Shown here piece by piece: positions 51,960 to 61,297 of a DNA stretch of 64,000 nucleotides; position 1 is the first letter of the stretch; each line of letters starts with the position of its first letter. The DNA is from JAYPAN01 sp049597955. Lineage in GTDB: Bacteria > Pseudomonadota > Alphaproteobacteria > RS24. Where the stretch lies: positions 1 to 64,000 of the forward strand of contig JBMYND010000007.1 of the NCBI GenBank assembly GCA_049597955.1, read 5' to 3'. A program made the translations under genes and the position numbers. The notes beneath the pieces were generated by a model. It saw only the letters and a list, made by a program, of their open reading frames with translations. It did not search any database and was not told where the DNA came from.

Positions 51960-52556
51960 ATGGCAGATGGTTTGGTGATTTTATTGGTTGTTCTTGGCGG
52001 CTATCTGATTGGCTCCATTCCCTCCGGTTTGGTGCTGACACGGGCCGCTGGCAAGGGCGATATTCGTGACATCGGCTCCGGCAATATCGGCACGACAAAT
52101 GTTTTGCGCACCGGCAGCAAAGGCTTGGCCGCGCTGACTTTATTGGCCGATGCGGGCAAGGGCGTGCTGGCGGTTTATATCGCCGATATTCTTGTCGGCG
52201 GCAGCGGCGTTTATCTTGCCGCGCTGGCCTGTTTTTGCGGCCATGTTTTTCCGGTCTGGCTGGGCTTTAAGGGCGGCAAGGGTGTGGCCACTTTTATCGG
52301 CCTGATTCTGGCGCTGTCGCCTTTGCCCGGACTGGCCTTTTTGCTTATCTGGCTTGCGACCGCGCTTATCGGTCGTCGGTCGTCTTTGGCGGCGATAGTC
52401 GCGCTGCTTGTGACGCCGTTTTTTCTCTGGTTTCTTGGCGAATATGACGCCGCCATGGCTTTTGGCATAATGGTGCTGATTGCGCTTTGGGCGCATCGGG
52501 AAAACATTGCCCGCCTGCGCGCAGGCACTGAGCCGCGCATTGGCAGTGCTGCCTGA
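51960..52556 (+). CDS. plsY: Acyl-phosphate:glycerol-3-phosphate acyltransferase
   Basis: This 198-residue membrane protein has the three PlsY motifs: GSIPSGLVLTR, IGSGNIGTTNVLRTGSKGLAALTLLADAGKG, and CGHVFPVWLGFKGGKGVATFIG (with the acyl-phosphate-binding KGGKGVAT). Five membrane helices are visible. It makes lysophosphatidic acid from acyl phosphate, the first step of phospholipid synthesis with PlsX. AAGAGAGA precedes the ATG. It sits 26 bp after pyrX and 75 bp before dprA, with two small hairpins without T-runs in the latter gap. Confidence 0.95.
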   Translation: MADGLVILLVVLGGYLIGSIPSGLVLTRAAGKGDIRDIGSGNIGTTNVLRTGSKGLAALTLLADAGKGVLAVYIADILVGGSGVYLAALACFCGHVFPVWLGFKGGKGVATFIGLILALSPLPGLAFLLIWLATALIGRRSSLAAIVALLVTPFFLWFLGEYDAAMAFGIMVLIALWAHRENIARLRAGTEPRIGSAA

Positions 52557-52631
52557 CGGCTTATACCCGCCGCGCTTGCGGGAATAATAACAAGCCCGTA
52601 AAGGGCTGAGCAAAAACAATAAGGACGGAAT

Positions 52632-53732
52632 ATGACCGAAGATGAATTGGTGAATTTTATTCGACTGGCGCGCACCGAACAAATCGGCCCAATTACTTTT
52701 CAAAGATTGATGCAGCTTTACCCCGACGCAGCAAGCGCGCTTGCGGCATTGCCGGATTTGTCGGTGCGTGGCGGGCGCAAAAGACCGCTCAAACCAATAT
52801 CGGTCAAAGCCGCCATAAGCGAATTGCGGGCGACCGAGGCTATGGGCGGCAAATATATTGTGCATGGCAGCAAGGACTACCCTGCCCCGCTTGGCGAGAT
52901 TCCCGACGCCCCGCCTGTGCTGGCCCTGTTTGGCCATGCCCAATTGCTGACAAAACCGATTATTGCCTTGGTCGGCGCGCGCAATGCCTCGGCCGCCGGT
53001 CGCAAAATCACCGAAAGACTGGCGGCAGCTTTGGGCGGACGCGGCATGATAGTCATCTCCGGCCTGGCACGCGGCATTGACCAAGCAGCCCATCAAGCCA
53101 GCCTCGCGCATGGCACAATTGCCGTTTTGGCCAATGGCATTGGGCATATTTACCCGCCCGAACATGCCGAATTGCAGGAAGCCATTATGGCGCAGGGGTT
53201 GGTGATTTGTGAAAACCCGCCCAACACCGCACCGCAAGCCAGCCTGTTCCCGCGACGCAACCGGATTATTGCCGGCCTGTCGCTCGGCGTGATTGTGGTT
53301 GAAGCGGCGCGGCGTTCCGGCTCGCTGATTACCGCCCGCATGGCTGGTGAATATGGCCGCGAAGTCATGGCCGTGCCGGGGTCGCCCTTGGATATGCGCT
53401 GTCATGGCAGCAATCATTTATTACGACAGGGCGCAGCCTTGGTAGAAAATATTGATGACGTGCTTGATGTCATCCTGCCCTTGATTGAAAACCGGCAATT
53501 GGAAACAAAGTCAAAACAACAACCGGCCCGCCCGGTTTTGCCGCCCGCCGATATAAGTGATACGCAAAGGCAAGAAATCATCGCCCTGATGGGGCCGGTG
53601 CCGGTCTCGGTTGATGAGCTGGTCGAACGTTCCGGGGCCAGTGTTTCGCAAGTGCATCTGGTTTTGCTGGAACTCGATTTGACCGGCAGACTGCATTATG
53701 AGGCCAGCGGGCAAATGTCGCTGATTGGATAA
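52632..53732 (+). CDS. dprA: DNA-processing protein DprA
   Basis: The 366-residue protein has an N-terminal SAM-like helix-hairpin part (RTEQIGPITFQRLMQLY). The Rossmann DprA core contains ALVGARNASAAGRKITERLA, SGLARGIDQAAHQASLAHGTIAVLANGIGHIYPPEH, FPRRNRIIAGLS and VVEAARRSGSLITARMA. A winged-helix C-terminal domain (VSVDELVERSGASVSQVHLVLLELDLTGRL) follows. DprA loads RecA onto incoming single-stranded DNA during transformation. AAGGACGG precedes the ATG. The location before topA is conserved in alphaproteobacteria. Confidence 0.95.
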   Translation: MTEDELVNFIRLARTEQIGPITFQRLMQLYPDAASALAALPDLSVRGGRKRPLKPISVKAAISELRATEAMGGKYIVHGSKDYPAPLGEIPDAPPVLALFGHAQLLTKPIIALVGARNASAAGRKITERLAAALGGRGMIVISGLARGIDQAAHQASLAHGTIAVLANGIGHIYPPEHAELQEAIMAQGLVICENPPNTAPQASLFPRRNRIIAGLSLGVIVVEAARRSGSLITARMAGEYGREVMAVPGSPLDMRCHGSNHLLRQGAALVENIDDVLDVILPLIENRQLETKSKQQPARPVLPPADISDTQRQEIIALMGPVPVSVDELVERSGASVSQVHLVLLELDLTGRLHYEASGQMSLIG

Positions 53733-53803
53733 AATGACGCGGATTTACCCCTTTCATGCGATGGTTTTTGGCATTTGAAGGCGGCTTGGCAGTGCTTAAG
53801 CAT

Positions 53804-53834
53804 TTGACACATGCCCCCGTTTTGACCATATCAT
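53804..53834 (+). promoter_or_regulatory. Candidate promoter of topA
   Basis: TTGACA at 53804-53809 and TATCAT at 53829-53834 are 19 bases apart, 31 bases before the topA start. The spacer is longer than usual, so this is tentative. Confidence 0.3.
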
Positions 53835-53865
53835 GCGCCCAACAGCATGCGTGAAAGGCTATTTC

Positions 53866-56421
53866 ATGGACGTCGTCATCGTTGAATCTCCGGCGAAGGC
53901 CAAAACCATAAACAAATATTTGGGGTCAAACTTCACGGTTTTGGCCTCTTTCGGCCATGTCCGCGATTTACCGGAAAAAAATGGCTCGGTTGACCCGGAC
54001 AATGATTTCGCCATGCTCTGGGAAGAAAGCGGCGACGGGCGCAAAAGACTGTCGGAAATTGCCAAAGCGGTAAAATCGGCTGACCGATTGGTGCTGGCCA
54101 CCGACCCTGACCGCGAAGGCGAAGCGATTAGCTGGCATGTGCTGGAAGTTTTGCGCAAAAAAAACGTGCTGAAAGACAAGCCGGTCTGCCGCGTCGTGTT
54201 TAATGCGATTACCAAAAACGCGATTCTCGATGCGATGGACAAACCACGCCAAATTGATGAAAGGCTGGTCGATGCCTATCTGGCGCGCCGCGCGCTGGAT
54301 TATTTGGTCGGCTTTAACCTGTCGCCTGTTTTATGGCGCAAACTGCCCGGCTCACGCTCGGCAGGACGGGTGCAATCGGTCGCCCTGCGGCTGATTTGCG
54401 AGCGCGAATTGGAAATTGACCAATTTATCGCCCGCGAATATTGGTCAGTAGATACCGATTTCAAAACCCCGTCCGGCGATATGCTGCCGGCGCGACTGGT
54501 GCGCCATAAGGGCGAAAAACTCGACAAATTTTCGCTGCCCGATGAAACAGCAGCCCGCGCCGCCGAAACCGCCATTGCCGAAGCTGATTTCACTATTGAA
54601 GAAGTTGAAAGCAAACCGACACAAAGAAAACCGGCCGCACCTTTCACCACCTCCACATTGCAACAAGAAGCCGCGCGCAAGCTTGGCTTTAATGCCAAGC
54701 GCACCATGCAGGTCGCGCAATTGCTCTATCAGGGCGTTACCATAAATGGCGAGGAAACCGGGCTCATTACCTATATGCGGACGGACGGGACGCAAATGGC
54801 ACCCGAAGCGATTAGCGAAACCCGCAATGTGATTGGCGCTGATTTCGGGGCAGACTATCTGCCGGAAAAGCCCCGTATCTATGAAACCAAAGCGGCCAAT
54901 GCGCAAGAAGCGCATGAAGCCATCAGGCCGACATCTTTGGCGCGCCGACCCGATGAGGTGGGCGCTTATCTCGACAAAGACCAAGCGCGGCTCTATGAGC
55001 TTATCTGGAAGCGGACAATGGCCTCGCAAATGGAAAATGCCCGCTTGCAGCGCACCACAATAAACATTGCCTCGCGCGATGGGCAAACAGCCTTGCGCGC
55101 GACCGGCTCTGTGGTCACTTTTGCCGGTTTCCTCAAGCTTTATGAAGAAGGGCGCGACGACACCAAGGATGAAAAAGAAGACCTGCGCCTGCCTGTTGTG
55201 CAGCAAGGCGAAGCATTGTCAGTCTTCAAAATATCGCCGGAACAGCATTTCACCGAGCCGCCGCCGCGCTTTAGCGAGGCGACTTTGGTCAAGCGCATGG
55301 AAGAATTGGGCATTGGCCGCCCCTCCACCTATGCCAGCGTTTTGTCAGTATTGCGCGAGCGCGATTATGTGGTGATGGACAGAAACCGCTTCATTCCGCA
55401 AGATAAGGGCCGGTTGGTAACAGCCTTTCTTGAGAATTTCTTCGAACGCTATGTGCAATATGACTTCACGGCCGGGCTGGAGACCGATCTCGACAAAGTG
55501 TCGGACGGGCAAATGAGCTATAAGGATGTGCTGGCCCGCTTCTGGTCGGATTTCCACACCACAGTCGAGCAAACATTGGAAATGCGCAATACCGACGTTC
55601 TCGACACGATGAACGAGGTTCTCGGCACGCATATTTTCAAAGATACAGGGCAAGGTGACCCGCGCCAATGCCCGAAATGCGCGGATGGGCAATTAAGCCT
55701 GAAAACCGGCAAATTTGGTGCATTTGTCGGTTGCACGCGCTATCCCGAATGTCGCTTCACCCGCCAGTTTACCGGCGCCTCAGCCGAGCAGGGCGATATT
55801 GAACGCATACTCGGCCAAGACCCTGAAACCGGCATGGATGTGCATATTAAGGATGGTCGCTTTGGCGCTTATATCCAGCTTGGTGAGGCGGCAGAGCAGG
55901 AAGAAAAACCCAAACGTGCCGGCATCCCCAAAGGCAAAACACCGGCAGAGATGACGCTGGATTATGCCTTGCTGCTTTTATCCCTGCCGCGCAATATCGG
56001 CCCGCATCCGGAAACCGGTGATATGATTACCGCCGATATTGGCCGCTATGGGCCTTATGTGAAAGCCGGTAAAATGTCGGCCAGTCTGGAAACGCCCGAT
56101 GAAGTGTTTGAGATTGGCGTTAACCGCGCCGTTACGGTTCTCGCCGAGCGCAAAGCCAAGGGCGGCGCGCGCGCAGCCGGTGGCAGTGTGATTAAAGAGC
56201 TGGGCGAACATCCCGATGATGGCAAACCGGTGCGTGTGCTGGATGGTCGTTTCGGGCCTTATGTCAAATATGACAAGGTGAATGCGACAATTCCCAAGGA
56301 TGAAGCCCCCGAATCGGTGACGCTGGAGCGCGGATTGGAACTGATTGCCGCGCGCATTGCCAAAGGCACAACCAAAAAACCGGCGCGCAAAAAAGCCGCC
56401 GCCAAGCGCAAGACCGGCTAG
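53866..56421 (+). CDS. topA: DNA topoisomerase I
   Basis: This 851-residue type IA enzyme starts MDVVIVESPAKAKTINKYLG with the Toprim glutamate. It continues with LATDPDREGEAISWHV, the Toprim DxD-type acids, SAGRVQSVALRLICERE, and the active-site tyrosine Y303 in GLITYMRTDG. The C-terminal part has one four-cysteine zinc finger (CPKC, then CTRYPEC), repeated small zinc-ribbon-like modules without cysteines, and a Lys/Arg-rich tail. It relaxes negative supercoils. ATG 53866 has AAAGG upstream; earlier in-frame residues from 53833 are unlike TopA. rnr begins 10 bp after the stop. Confidence 0.97.
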   Translation: MDVVIVESPAKAKTINKYLGSNFTVLASFGHVRDLPEKNGSVDPDNDFAMLWEESGDGRKRLSEIAKAVKSADRLVLATDPDREGEAISWHVLEVLRKKNVLKDKPVCRVVFNAITKNAILDAMDKPRQIDERLVDAYLARRALDYLVGFNLSPVLWRKLPGSRSAGRVQSVALRLICERELEIDQFIAREYWSVDTDFKTPSGDMLPARLVRHKGEKLDKFSLPDETAARAAETAIAEADFTIEEVESKPTQRKPAAPFTTSTLQQEAARKLGFNAKRTMQVAQLLYQGVTINGEETGLITYMRTDGTQMAPEAISETRNVIGADFGADYLPEKPRIYETKAANAQEAHEAIRPTSLARRPDEVGAYLDKDQARLYELIWKRTMASQMENARLQRTTINIASRDGQTALRATGSVVTFAGFLKLYEEGRDDTKDEKEDLRLPVVQQGEALSVFKISPEQHFTEPPPRFSEATLVKRMEELGIGRPSTYASVLSVLRERDYVVMDRNRFIPQDKGRLVTAFLENFFERYVQYDFTAGLETDLDKVSDGQMSYKDVLARFWSDFHTTVEQTLEMRNTDVLDTMNEVLGTHIFKDTGQGDPRQCPKCADGQLSLKTGKFGAFVGCTRYPECRFTRQFTGASAEQGDIERILGQDPETGMDVHIKDGRFGAYIQLGEAAEQEEKPKRAGIPKGKTPAEMTLDYALLLLSLPRNIGPHPETGDMITADIGRYGPYVKAGKMSASLETPDEVFEIGVNRAVTVLAERKAKGGARAAGGSVIKELGEHPDDGKPVRVLDGRFGPYVKYDKVNATIPKDEAPESVTLERGLELIAARIAKGTTKKPARKKAAAKRKTG

Positions 56422-56431
56422 GGAGTATTTT

Positions 56432-58747
56432 TTGGCGGATATTCCGACGCGCGAAGCCATATTGGAGTTTGTGAACGCGCAAAACAGCAAAGTCGGCAAA
56501 CGAGAAATCGCCCGTGCTTTTCATATTAAAGGCGCCGACCGTATCGGCTTGAAACAATTATTGCGCGAAATGGCAGCCGAGGGCTTGTTGGAGGGCGCAC
56601 GCAAATCCGGCATGCGCTTGCCCGGTGAATTACCGCCGGTTTGCGTGGTGCGCGTGACCGGCCAAACCAAAAGCGGACGGCTTGTTGCTCATGCGATACA
56701 GGAAGGCACGCTGCTTGACGGGCCTGAGCATGCGATTATTTATATCGACGAAAAGCCACCGCGCGGGCGCATAAGAGTGCGCCGCCCCGCCCTTTTGCCC
56801 GGCGACACAGCACTGGCGCGCCTGACCGATAAATCGCGTAACATGCAAGAGGAAGATGGTGCGTCGCGGCCGGTTTATCAGGCGCGTATCATTCGGCAAT
56901 TGAATGAAAGCGGCGGGACAGTGATTGGCGTGATGCGCGAACACGCCGATGGCTGGTGGCTGGAGCCGGTCGACAGGCGCGAACGCTATGGCTATAAAAT
57001 CCCCGACGCCCACACAGCCGAAAATGGCGATGTCGTGGTCGGCGAAAAAATCGCGGCGCGGCGCAGCGGCCCGAAAATGGCGAAAATCATTGAAAATATC
57101 GGCAAATCCGACGCCCCCAATGTGTTTTCGCTTATCTCAATTGCCGAACAGGGCTTGCCGACGCATTTTCCCGACACAGTGCTTGGCGAAGCGGCAACTG
57201 TCGAGGAGGCAGATTTTACCGGACGCGAAGACCTGACCGGCCTGCCCTTTGTCACCATTGACCCGGCTGATGCACGCGACCATGACGATGCGGTTTACGC
57301 CGAGGCCGACACTGACCCTGGCAATGCGGGCGGGCATATTGTCTGGGTAGCGATTGCCGATGTCGCCGCCTATGTGACACCCGGCAGCGCGATGGACAGC
57401 GAAGCCGCCAAGCGCGGCAATTCGGTCTATATGCCCGACCGCGTCGTGCCAATGCTGCCCGAACGCCTGTCCACTGATTTATGTTCGCTGCGCGAAGGCG
57501 AAACCCGCCCCTGTATGGCGCTGCGTATGGTGATAGGAGCGGATGGGCGCAAAACATCACACAGCTTTCACCGCGCTATGATGCGCTCGGCGGCGCGGTT
57601 AAGCTATGGCCAAGCGCAAACCGCCTTTGACAGTTTTGAGGCTGGCAATGAAGCTGCCACGCCGGATGTCGCCGACGCCATATTGCCGATTTTGCAGGAT
57701 TTATGGCGTGCCTATCAATGCATGGCAAACGCCCGCGACGCCCGCGCGCCCTTGCTGATTAACCGGCCTGAACGGCGCATTGAGTTGAATGACAAGGGCA
57801 AAATCACCCGCATCTATACCCCGCCGCAGCTTGAAGCCAATCGGTTGATTGAGGAAATGATGGTGACGGCCAATGTCTGCGCTGCGCAAACTTTGGAAAA
57901 ACACAAATGCCCGCTGATTTACCGGATTCACGATTCCCCCGACCCGGAGCGCGTGCGCGCTTTGTCCGATTTTATCAGACCGCTTGGTGTGCGTCTTAAT
58001 CTTGGCGAAAATCTGCTGCCACGCTTGTTTAATAATGTTATGCAACGCGCCGAAGCAGGCGGCCATCATCCGACCATTTCCGAAGCGGTTTTGCGCACGC
58101 AAGCGCAAGCCGTTTATCACACGGAAAATATCGGCCATTTCGGGCTTAATCTTGGCCGCTATGCGCATTTTACCTCACCCATTCGCCGCTATGCCGATTT
58201 GACCGTCCATCGCGCCCTTATCCGCGCTTTGAAATTGGGCCCCAAGCCAGACCATGACGGCCAATCAGATGCCGAGCAAGCGCGTCTGCAAAATATCGCC
58301 GAGGCGGTATCAGCCACGGAGCGGCGCGCCATGCTGGCCGAGCGCACGGCAGCCGACCGCTATCTATCGGCCTATATGGCCAAGCGTCAGGGCGAAAATT
58401 TCACCGGGCGGATTTCCGGCCTGTCGCGCGCCGGTTTGTTTGTCAAACTTGACGAAAGCGGCGCCGATGGTTTGGTGCCAATGGCGCAGCTTGGCGCAGA
58501 ACGGTTTTTCGTCGATGATGACAAAATGAGCCTGACCGGCGGCACAACCGGCCTGACATTCCGCCTTGGCGATGAGGTTGAGATTTGTCTGGAAGAAGCC
58601 ATGCCGATACAGGGCGGCTTGTTGTTTTCGCTGGTTGACGGTGGCACTATTGACCGGTCAGGCGGCGGCAAGCGCCGCACCAGCGGCCATCCGCGCAGCC
58701 GCCGTGCCGCGCTGAAGCCGGGCCGCAAAAAAGGGAGACGCCGGTGA
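56432..58747 (+). CDS. rnr: Ribonuclease R
   Basis: The 771-residue exoribonuclease has an N-terminal winged-helix segment (TREAILEFVNAQNSKVGKREIARAFHI) and a cold-shock-like OB part. The RNB domain (FVTIDPADARDHDDAVYAE, carrying the metal aspartates) is followed by a C-terminal S1 domain (GRISGLSRAGLFVKLDESGADGLVPM) and a basic tail. It degrades structured RNA 3' to 5'. I place the start at TTG 56432 because GGGAG lies seven bases upstream and it follows the topA stop; no ATG fits without running into topA. Its stop overlaps the DUF983 gene start (GTGA). Confidence 0.94.
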   Translation: MADIPTREAILEFVNAQNSKVGKREIARAFHIKGADRIGLKQLLREMAAEGLLEGARKSGMRLPGELPPVCVVRVTGQTKSGRLVAHAIQEGTLLDGPEHAIIYIDEKPPRGRIRVRRPALLPGDTALARLTDKSRNMQEEDGASRPVYQARIIRQLNESGGTVIGVMREHADGWWLEPVDRRERYGYKIPDAHTAENGDVVVGEKIAARRSGPKMAKIIENIGKSDAPNVFSLISIAEQGLPTHFPDTVLGEAATVEEADFTGREDLTGLPFVTIDPADARDHDDAVYAEADTDPGNAGGHIVWVAIADVAAYVTPGSAMDSEAAKRGNSVYMPDRVVPMLPERLSTDLCSLREGETRPCMALRMVIGADGRKTSHSFHRAMMRSAARLSYGQAQTAFDSFEAGNEAATPDVADAILPILQDLWRAYQCMANARDARAPLLINRPERRIELNDKGKITRIYTPPQLEANRLIEEMMVTANVCAAQTLEKHKCPLIYRIHDSPDPERVRALSDFIRPLGVRLNLGENLLPRLFNNVMQRAEAGGHHPTISEAVLRTQAQAVYHTENIGHFGLNLGRYAHFTSPIRRYADLTVHRALIRALKLGPKPDHDGQSDAEQARLQNIAEAVSATERRAMLAERTAADRYLSAYMAKRQGENFTGRISGLSRAGLFVKLDESGADGLVPMAQLGAERFFVDDDKMSLTGGTTGLTFRLGDEVEICLEEAMPIQGGLLFSLVDGGTIDRSGGGKRRTSGHPRSRRAALKPGRKKGRRR

Positions 58748-59169
58748 CACCGGAAACGCCGATGCAGGAAACACGCAATAGAAGGCAAGCCATGTGGCGC
58801 GGCGCGCGCGGCCATTGCCCGGCCTGCAATGCGCCGGCTGCCATGTTTCGCGCCTATTTGAAAGTCAGCGACACATGCCCTTCATGCGGATTGCATCTTG
58901 GCGGCCATGAGGCTGATGACGCCCCGCCTTATTTCACGATTTTTATTGTCGGCCATGTTATTATACCGGTGGCGTTGATTGTTGAACGCGCCTATACACC
59001 GCCGCTTTATGTCCATGCGATATTGTTTTGCGCCTTATCGATAATCGTCAGCCTTATATCGCTGCCGCTGGTTAAAGGTGCTATTGTCGGCCTGCAATGG
59101 GCTTTGCGCATGCATGGCTTCGCGCATGAGCAAAATAGGCGGCAGGGAGATGGGAGAGAAAATGAGTAA
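58744..59169 (+). CDS. DUF983 membrane protein with zinc-ribbon start
   Basis: The 141-residue protein has two CxxC pairs (GHCPACNAPAAMF and CPSCGLHLGGHEADDAPPYF), typical of DUF983. Two membrane helices follow (YFTIFIVGHVIIPVALIV and AILFCALSIIVSLISLPLV). The function is unknown; the four cysteines probably bind zinc. It starts at a GTG that overlaps the rnr stop, and its end overlaps the NUDIX gene. It is part of the rnr transcription unit, as in many alphaproteobacteria. Confidence 0.92.
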   Translation: MTPETPMQETRNRRQAMWRGARGHCPACNAPAAMFRAYLKVSDTCPSCGLHLGGHEADDAPPYFTIFIVGHVIIPVALIVERAYTPPLYVHAILFCALSIIVSLISLPLVKGAIVGLQWALRMHGFAHEQNRRQGDGRENE

Positions 59170-59923
59170 AAATTCAAAATTAAAACGCTATGGCAATACG
59201 CCGACACAGCCCGGTGAATATCGTGAAGACAATGCCAAAGCGGTGCGCCCGAGAGAGGCGGCGACGCTGATTATTGTGCGCCAGGCCAAGACACCGAAAA
59301 TCTTGATGGGCAAACGCGCCGCCACCCATAAATTTATGCCGAATAAATTTGTTTTTCCCGGCGGGCGACTCGACCTGATAGACCAGCGGCTTAATCTGCA
59401 ACAGGATTTGCCCAAACCGGTAATGCAAAGGCTACGTCGCGAAACCCGCAAAAGCGTCAGCGACAATAAGCTGCGCGGGCTGGCTTTGGCAGCGATTCGC
59501 GAAACTTTCGAGGAAACCGGCCTGATTGTTGGCACGCCGGAAAGCGCCCGGCCCAATACGCGGCATACGGGCTGGCAGCGTTATTTTGACCATGGCGTCA
59601 CCCCGCCTTTGCAAGATATTGATTTCATCGCCCGCGCGATTACCCCCACCTATCGCACAAGACGGTTTGATACGCGGTTTTTCATGGTGCATGACGAACA
59701 TATTTTCACCGACCCGGAAGACACACGCAATGCATCCGGCGAATTGCTCGATTTGCATTGGCTGACGCTGAAACAGGCACGCGAGCTGGATTTACCGGCG
59801 ATTACGCGCATGATACTCGATATTGTCGAGCAGCGCCTTGCCCGCCCGCGCGCCGAGCAGGTGAAAATGGCCGCCCCCTTTATTCGCTTTGCCAATGGCA
59901 AATCTATTATCAGCGACTTGTAA
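59162..59923 (+). CDS. NUDIX hydrolase family protein
   Basis: The 253-residue protein contains a NUDIX fold near residues 35-190. FVFPGGRLD marks the start of the box region, and AIRETFEETGLIVG carries the RExxEExG catalytic core, with a long insertion (LIDQRLNLQQDLPKPVMQRL) between them. Such proteins remove nucleoside-diphosphate-linked groups; the CoA or ADP-ribose type is not resolved. GGGAGAGAAA precedes ATG 59162, which overlaps the DUF983 stop by 8 bp. It is followed by a separate rpmG promoter. Confidence 0.9.
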   Translation: MSKNSKLKRYGNTPTQPGEYREDNAKAVRPREAATLIIVRQAKTPKILMGKRAATHKFMPNKFVFPGGRLDLIDQRLNLQQDLPKPVMQRLRRETRKSVSDNKLRGLALAAIRETFEETGLIVGTPESARPNTRHTGWQRYFDHGVTPPLQDIDFIARAITPTYRTRRFDTRFFMVHDEHIFTDPEDTRNASGELLDLHWLTLKQARELDLPAITRMILDIVEQRLARPRAEQVKMAAPFIRFANGKSIISDL

Positions 59924-59934
59924 CGGCAAAAAAC

Positions 59935-59962
59935 TTGACACAAAGCCGCAAATGCCTATTTT
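59935..59962 (+). promoter_or_regulatory. Predicted rpmG promoter
   Basis: TTGACA at 59935-59940 and TATTTT at 59957-59962 are separated by 16 bases, 33 bases upstream of the rpmG start. The -35 is perfect consensus. Confidence 0.6.
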
Positions 59963-59995
59963 GCAGCGCATATTGAGAAATTGAGGATGTGAGCA

Positions 59996-60163
59996 ATGGC
60001 CAAGCCAACCACAGTTAAAATCAAGCTGGAAAGCACGGCAGGCACCGGGTTTTTCTATGTGACCAAAAAAAATGCGCGCACCATGACCGATAAAATGGTC
60101 GTGCGCAAATATGACCCGGTCGCGCGCAAGCATGTCGAGTTTAAGGAAGCCAAAATTAAATAG
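59996..60163 (+). CDS. rpmG: 50S ribosomal protein L33
   Basis: A 55-residue protein, MAKPTTVKIKLESTAGTG at the start and FKEAKIK at the end, with FYVTKKNARTM and RKYDPVARKHVEF in between. This is bacterial L33 of the cysteine-free type. It contacts the E-site tRNA region of the large subunit. GAGG lies upstream of the ATG, and a terminator follows 27 bp after the stop. The gene appears to be an independent transcript from the promoter at 59935. Confidence 0.97.
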   Translation: MAKPTTVKIKLESTAGTGFFYVTKKNARTMTDKMVVRKYDPVARKHVEFKEAKIK

Positions 60164-60189
60164 CCGAGCGATTGGCTGATTTTGGTAAG

Positions 60190-60213
60190 GCGCTCCGCAA
60201 GGGGCGCTTTTTT
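60190..60213 (+). terminator. Rho-independent terminator after rpmG
   Basis: GCGCTCC and GGGGCGC form a 7-bp stem (one G-T pair) around a GCAA tetraloop at 60190-60207, followed by six T at 60208-60213. Confidence 0.88.
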
Positions 60214-60261
60214 ATTGCCGAATGTCATGAGTCAGCTAGTTTTACCGGCAGGATGGTGCTG

Positions 60262-60540
60262 ATGGACGCGGAACAGGCTCAAATTATGGCATTGCAGGCG
60301 CTGGCTTATCTGGCGGCTGACAGCGAGCAAATGGATCGCTTTGCCGCCCTGTCCGGCATGGGGCCGGGCGATATTATGGCGCGCGCTGCCGAGCCTGAAT
60401 TGCTGGCCGGTGTGATGGATTTTCTGCTGTCGGATGAAGCTCTGCTGACCGATTTTTGTGCCACCCATGATTTGCCGCCGGAAACACCGGCGCTGGCGCG
60501 ACAAGCCCTGCCCGGCGGCGCCCTGCCTCCTTGGACATAA
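60262..60540 (+). CDS. DUF3572 family protein
   Basis: The 92-residue protein opens MDAEQAQIMALQALAYLAADSEQ and continues RFAALSGMGPGDIMARAAEPELLAGVMDFLLSDEALL, matching alphaproteobacterial DUF3572. It is a small, mostly helical, cytoplasmic protein of unknown role. The frame is open back to 60172, but the rpmG terminator lies in that stretch. ATG 60262, with AGG nine bases upstream, is therefore the likely start. An 18-bp tandem repeat begins at its last codons. Confidence 0.88.
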   Translation: MDAEQAQIMALQALAYLAADSEQMDRFAALSGMGPGDIMARAAEPELLAGVMDFLLSDEALLTDFCATHDLPPETPALARQALPGGALPPWT

Positions 60541-60599
60541 GAGGCGCATTGGACATAAGAGGCGCATCGGACATAAGAGGCGCACAGGACATGAAAGAG
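60533..60599 (+). repeat. 18-bp tandem repeat spanning the DUF3572 stop
   Basis: Three full units of GGACATAAGAGGCGCA plus two variable bases start at 60533, 60551 and 60569. A fourth, changed copy starts at 60587 (GGACATGAAAGAG). The DUF3572 stop codon TAA is in the first unit, and each unit repeats the purine-rich TAAGAGG. It ends just before the HAD gene. Confidence 0.9.
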
Positions 60600-60610
60600 T
60601 AAATTGAGAC

Positions 60611-61297
60611 ATGCAACAACAACCCCATCCCGATATTTTGGTGCAATTGGAAAGGTTGACAATTGACCCCAAACGCCCGCTTATCATCAGCGATGCCGAT
60701 GAGGTGCTGCTGCGTTTTATGGCGCGGCTGGAGCATTATCTCGACCAACAAGGCTTGTGGATTGACCTGAATAATTTTGCGATTTCCGGCAATATCAAAT
60801 CGAAAACCGACAACCGGCCGGTGGAAGTGCCAAATCTGATTGATGATTTTTTCGCCGCCGAAACCTTGCATATTGAAGCGACCGACAATGCGGCCAGCAC
60901 TTTGGCGCAGCTTTCAGAGCGTGCGCAAATTATTGTGCTGACCAATCTGCCCGCCGCCGCCAAACAGGCGCGCATTGACAATCTGAGCCGTCATGGCATG
61001 GATTATCCGGTGATTGTCGGCTCCGGCTTGAAAGGCCCTGCCGTGGCCTGGCTGACCCGCCATATTGACGCGCCAGTATTTTTCCTCGACGATATTCCCC
61101 ATAATATAGACAGCGTGGCCGAATGTGCGCCGCATGTTCACCGCATCCATTTTATCGCCGACCCGCGATTGGCCGGTCTGATTGGCGCGGCAAAGGGTGC
61201 ATCGGCCCGCATTGATGCTTGGCATGAGGCGCATGACTGGATTTCGGAAAAAATCAGCCATTTTGAAGCCAATGGAGACCAACAACCCCTCTCCTGA
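60611..61297 (+). CDS. HAD-like hydrolase family protein
   Basis: The 228-residue protein has HAD motif I-like PLIISDADEVLLRF (DxDxx), a possible motif II in IIVLTNLPAAA, a lysine in GSGLKGPAVAWL (motif III position), and acidic motif IV in PVFFLDDIPHNIDSV. These fit a HAD fold with the catalytic aspartates kept. The substrate is unknown. The gene starts about 70 bp after DUF3572, and its end overlaps the dinB start by 26 bp. This order is recurrent in alphaproteobacteria. Confidence 0.8.
   Translation: MQQQPHPDILVQLERLTIDPKRPLIISDADEVLLRFMARLEHYLDQQGLWIDLNNFAISGNIKSKTDNRPVEVPNLIDDFFAAETLHIEATDNAASTLAQLSERAQIIVLTNLPAAAKQARIDNLSRHGMDYPVIVGSGLKGPAVAWLTRHIDAPVFFLDDIPHNIDSVAECAPHVHRIHFIADPRLAGLIGAAKGASARIDAWHEAHDWISEKISHFEANGDQQPLS

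Noticed and set aside
52557..52631. Terminator between plsY and dprA
   Set aside because: Two small hairpins can be drawn, but neither is followed by a T-run.
60306..60662. Minus-strand frames with repeated LLCPMR-like residues
   Set aside because: They come from the 18-bp DNA repeat read on the wrong strand and oppose DUF3572 and the HAD gene.
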